This document shows, in pieces, positions 60,975-64,000 of a stretch of 64,000 nt of DNA (its first letter is position 1; the number at the start of each line of letters is the position of its first letter). Position numbers and translations under genes: made by a program. This DNA is from Cordylochernes scorpioides (lineage: Eukaryota > Arthropoda > Arachnida > Pseudoscorpiones > Chernetidae), in the NCBI GenBank assembly GCA_030710605.1, contig CP092868.1:25157337-25221336 (forward strand). Reading direction: 5' to 3'. The notes beneath the pieces are model-generated. The model saw only the letters and a program-made list of their open reading frames with translations. It did no database searches and had not been told where the DNA came from.

Positions 60975-63461
60975 TTAATAATGAAGGCGATCCACAGGTT
61001 TAACAATTCGTCCACTCCGGGTTCTTATCTGGCCGTCTTCTGAGTCGTTAGAGGGATAATCCACAACTGGGGTCTTTTCATTTTCAACCAGTTCCTCCCC
61101 CGAAAAGGTCGGCGTCGATGGGTCGGCTGGATATTGCACTGCATATCCTTTTCGTAGATGGAACCTGTTTCGACGTAAAGTCCCAACTGGAGTATCAACC
61201 ATATACGACCTTGGTGTCGATGCTTTCTTCTTTACAATCCCCCAGGTTCGCATATCTGTAATCCAAACCGTGTCACCTTCGGATAGCTCCTCCATGTCCG
61301 TAGCTCCGCAGCGTCGATCATATCTGGATTTCATATCCTTTCTCCTTCTCCCTTCCTTTCTTTTCAGGGTCTGAGAGTCCACCAACCTTGGATTAAGATT
61401 CTCTGGTGCAATTGGCAAGGTCGTTCGGAGTTTACGTCCCAGATGGTTCACCATGCCAAGAAATCTTCTTACGCCATGAACATCGGTCGGAGCAGGCATC
61501 TTCGCCACTGCTTCGATTTTCGCTGGATCTGGTCGAATACCGTCTTCATCCAGTATGTGCCCAAGAAAATTAATTCTTGGCACGCCGAAGACACACTTGG
61601 CCTTGTTTAGTGTAACTTTCGCCTCTTTCAGTTTTCGGAGCACTAAACGAAGAATTCGATCGTGAGTCTTGGAGTCGGAGGCAAATATCAGGATATCGTC
61701 CAGGTAACACATTACACCGTCCATGCCTTGCAAGATTATTGACATAACTCTCTGAAAATACTCTGGGGCGAGTGAGATTCCAAATGGCATTCTGCAGTAT
61801 TTATATCTCCCAAAAGGAGTGATGAAGGTCGTTAAATGCTGGCAGTCCGGGCTCAATGGAATCTGGTGAAAGCCACTGGTCGCGTCCAGTTTCGAAAAGA
61901 ATCTTGCTTCCCCCAGTTGCCCCAGCATGTGCTCCACCACTGGCATGGGATGCACTTCGCGCTGTACATGTTCGTTCAGCCTTGAGAGATCCACACAGAG
62001 TCGTATGTCGCCATTCGGTTTACCAGCAATCACAGTCGGTGCACACCATTCAGTCGCAACGTTAACTTGTGCTATGATTCCCGCCTTCTCGAGCTCTTCC
62101 AACCTTGTTTTGAGCTTTTCCATCAAAGGTATTGGTACCCGTCGAGGAGTATGCACAGCATATGGTTTTGCTCCAGGTTTCAATTTGATTTCGTAAGGGT
62201 TTCCTATCTGTCCCAGTCCTTCAAATACTTCAGGGAATTCCTTGATTGGGTTAATTCTCGTCGCAACCACTTCAATCCGCCTCACCAGGTTCAAGAGCTC
62301 ACATGCCCGGCGACTCAGAAGAGGTTCACTCAAACGACGAATGACATAAATCTTCTCCTTGATTTCATAATTGCCATTTCGCAGCGTTGATATAAACATA
62401 CCCACAGTCTGAAGTTCGGAAAATTCAGCAGCTCTAAGGTTGATATCACTTTTCACTAGTCGTTGCTGTCCCATTATCTTCTTGAAGAGACACAGAGGAA
62501 CACATGTAACATCCGCCTGGGAGTCGAGCTTGAACTTCACCTTTTTCCCGTTCACTTGGATTTCTGCTGTCCATCGCCTCCTGCACTCGCCTTCATCATC
62601 ATCGCGATTAGATGAATCCTCCACAGCTGAGACCTCCAGGAGAAAACCAATTTCTTCATCAAGTTCAGAAACAAGTTTGACTTCCGCAGTCTTCGCCTGC
62701 TTATCTGGGCAGCAATTTGCAAAATGGCCAGTTTTTGAACATAGGTTACATCTTTGTCCTTCAGCACGGCAAGCCTGTCCTTCCCTGTGGGTGAAACCTC
62801 CGCACTTTGGACATCGTGATCTTGTTTTGGCTGACTTCTCCTTCTTCCTCGAAGGTTGCTGTTGTTGTTTCGGTGATTGTTTATTCGAGTTGAACTTCAC
62901 CTGATTGACCTTTTGGTTTGTTGAGGGACGCTGCAGGTCGACTTGCTGCTGTCGAACGGCTTCCTGCTGTCGAACCATTTTCACCGCCTTTTCCAAAGTC
63001 AGTTCGCTGTCCAACTGCATTCTTTCAGATAAAGCTTTGTCCCTCACTCCAACCACTATTCGGTCACGGATCAACTGCTCATGAAGACCCTCAAATTCGC
63101 AACTATCAGCCAATTTGTACAATGAAGTGATGAATTCGTCCACTGGCTCCCGATCCTCTTGGATTCTTGAATTAAATTTCGCACGTTCGTAGATAATATT
63201 CTTTATGACACAGAAGTGGCTGTCGAACGCCTTGAGGACGGAATCAATTTTCGTTGCCTCTTCCTCCTTTTCGAACTTGAAGGTCCTGAATATATCATCC
63301 GCGCGGTCACCCATCAAGTACATGAACAAATCGATCTTGTCCGCCTCCTCTTTCTTCTTCATTCCACTGACCACGATGTATCGTTCGAATCTTTTCCTCC
63401 ATTTGGGCCATTCGTTGGGAGTCGAGAACTCGAAAGTTTCTGGAGGTTGAATCTGAGCCAT
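60975..63461 (-). CDS. gag-protease-RT polyprotein with deleted RNase H and integrase core
   Basis: 828 residues, uninterrupted. Gag 1-215 (WPKWRKRFERYIVVSG near 18, RDRIVVGVRDKALSERMQLD near 132). Knuckle-like cysteines at 217-231 and CNLCSKTGHFANCC at 238-251. Protease site at 313-317 is DSQAD, with Q where DSG/DTG is expected. RT: LCVDLSRLN near 488, FSKLDATSGFHQIPL (catalytic D525), MPFGISLAPEYFQ, CYLDDILIF (586-589), INFLGHIL. At about residue 675 RT is joined to integrase tail sequence (RKLRTTLP), removing RNase H and the DDE core without breaking the frame. It ends RSGRIVKPVDRLHY. It needs integrase from elsewhere. Confidence 0.92.
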   Translation of the reverse strand: MAQIQPPETFEFSTPNEWPKWRKRFERYIVVSGMKKKEEADKIDLFMYLMGDRADDIFRTFKFEKEEEATKIDSVLKAFDSHFCVIKNIIYERAKFNSRIQEDREPVDEFITSLYKLADSCEFEGLHEQLIRDRIVVGVRDKALSERMQLDSELTLEKAVKMVRQQEAVRQQQVDLQRPSTNQKVNQVKFNSNKQSPKQQQQPSRKKEKSAKTRSRCPKCGGFTHREGQACRAEGQRCNLCSKTGHFANCCPDKQAKTAEVKLVSELDEEIGFLLEVSAVEDSSNRDDDEGECRRRWTAEIQVNGKKVKFKLDSQADVTCVPLCLFKKIMGQQRLVKSDINLRAAEFSELQTVGMFISTLRNGNYEIKEKIYVIRRLSEPLLSRRACELLNLVRRIEVVATRINPIKEFPEVFEGLGQIGNPYEIKLKPGAKPYAVHTPRRVPIPLMEKLKTRLEELEKAGIIAQVNVATEWCAPTVIAGKPNGDIRLCVDLSRLNEHVQREVHPMPVVEHMLGQLGEARFFSKLDATSGFHQIPLSPDCQHLTTFITPFGRYKYCRMPFGISLAPEYFQRVMSIILQGMDGVMCYLDDILIFASDSKTHDRILRLVLRKLKEAKVTLNKAKCVFGVPRINFLGHILDEDGIRPDPAKIEAVAKMPAPTDVHGVRRFLGMVNHLGRKLRTTLPIAPENLNPRLVDSQTLKRKEGRRRKDMKSRYDRRCGATDMEELSEGDTVWITDMRTWGIVKKKASTPRSYMVDTPVGTLRRNRFHLRKGYAVQYPADPSTPTFSGEELVENEKTPVVDYPSNDSEDGQIRTRSGRIVKPVDRLHY

Positions 63462-63543
63462 GTTGAATTATCTTCCAAGGTACGCAAAAATCGATATTTT
63501 GCAATATACGGGTTCGTATTTTATCCAGCTATCGCTGCCACCA

Positions 63544-63665
63544 TGTTTTAATGTCCATCCATAGAGAGCAAAACAACAACTGACTCACCCGTGCAACCAA
63601 GGTCACGCTCCGCTGCGTCACGTGGGAAAACATACGTAGAGGTTCTCGTCCATGTTCTCAGCACA
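63544..63665 (-). repeat. 5' LTR of the 60793-63665 element
   Basis: 122 bp, one difference from its partner. Confidence 0.95.
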
Positions 63666-64000
63666 GAGATGTATGGAGACATCTGAGTTTCTTCATTGGA
63701 CACAACAACAACAGAAAATTGACATGGACCCAGAACAGCAGCTTTACACACCCAAGATAGAGGACATTGCTGTGATAGAGATGTATGGAGACATCTGAGG
63801 CTCTTCATTGAACACAACAGAAGAAAATTGACATGGACCCAGAACAGCAGCTTTACACACCCAAGATAGAGAGCATTGCTGTGATAGAGATGTATGGAGA
63901 CATCTGAGGCTCTTCATTGGACACAACAACAACAACAGAAAATTGACATGGACCCAGAACAGCAGCATTACACACCCAAGATAGAGAACATTGCTGTGGT
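63666..64000 (+). repeat. LINE 3' tandem units, continued
   Basis: About three units of the 118-bp LINE 3' repeat, continuing past the window edge. Confidence 0.9.

Larger units (their letters stand above)
60793..63665 (-). mobile_element. young Gypsy LTR element with in-frame pol deletion
   Basis: LTRs 60793-60914 and 63544-63665 (122 bp) differ at one site. Target duplication GAGAT sits on both sides (60788-60792, 63666-63670). Primer site TGGTGGCAGCG follows the 5' LTR directly (tRNA-Leu type), and a purine tract AAAAAGGGGGA precedes the 3' LTR. One ORF spans gag to the integrase tail. It sits inside the LINE 3' array. Confidence 0.95.

Noticed and set aside
60797..61015. Short protein over the LTR and leader at 60797-61015
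   Set aside because: Overlaps the LTR and purine tract; no coding features.

Overview
The window is repeat-dominated nuclear DNA from an animal, most likely an invertebrate (arthropod-like). The evidence is AT-rich sequence, a tRNA-Gly gene with a T-run terminator, Ty3/Gypsy LTR retrotransposons, mariner transposons, Penelope-like retroelements (PLEs), RTE- and Jockey/I-type LINE ends, pogo/Tigger-type MITEs and tRNA-derived SINE pieces. I see no operons, ribosome binding sites, CRISPR arrays or bacterial genes. No intact host protein gene is recognisable. The nearest candidates are a 71-codon exon-like frame at 8351-8566 (-) and an unassigned frame at 32723-32986 (-).

Layout. 0-8 kb: 131-bp tandem repeats, PLE relics, an endonuclease/phosphatase-like fragment, several foldback palindromes, a 111-bp MITE array, a LINE end and three copies of a structured RNA-like element. 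8-21 kb: an internally deleted Gypsy element (8826-11377), a solo LTR, a broken mariner, a 55-bp minisatellite of about 41 units and hammerhead-bearing PLE ends. 21-34 kb: a decayed LTR element with two nested insertions, a second 111-bp array in opposite orientation, more hammerhead-bearing foldbacks and a TRIM (29119-29743). 34-43 kb: an LTR element whose pol core is replaced by a three-zinc-knuckle coding segment and whose 5' LTR is split by an insertion carrying tRNA-Gly, two MITEs, and a PLE with inverted ends interrupted by a mariner. 43-47 kb: an LTR-internal-LTR-internal-LTR tandem element. 50.8-56.0 kb: a full-length Gypsy element with a UUUAAAC shift site at the gag stop. 60.8-63.7 kb: a very young Gypsy element whose gag, protease and RT lie in one frame, with RNase H and the integrase core deleted.

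Two signals stand out. First, many repeat ends carry canonical type-I hammerhead ribozymes in at least three families, some with every core base intact. Second, a separate family of about 210 bp (best copies 31846-32061 and 56884-56950) carries all hammerhead core pieces and three matching helices, but in a strand order that is not any circular permutation of the known ribozyme. Its helices co-vary between copies. This is my main candidate for something undescribed.

Most protein-coding features are broken by frameshifts, stops or deletions. The elements interact mainly by nesting: target-site duplications date MITE, LINE, PLE, LTR and mariner insertions into each other.
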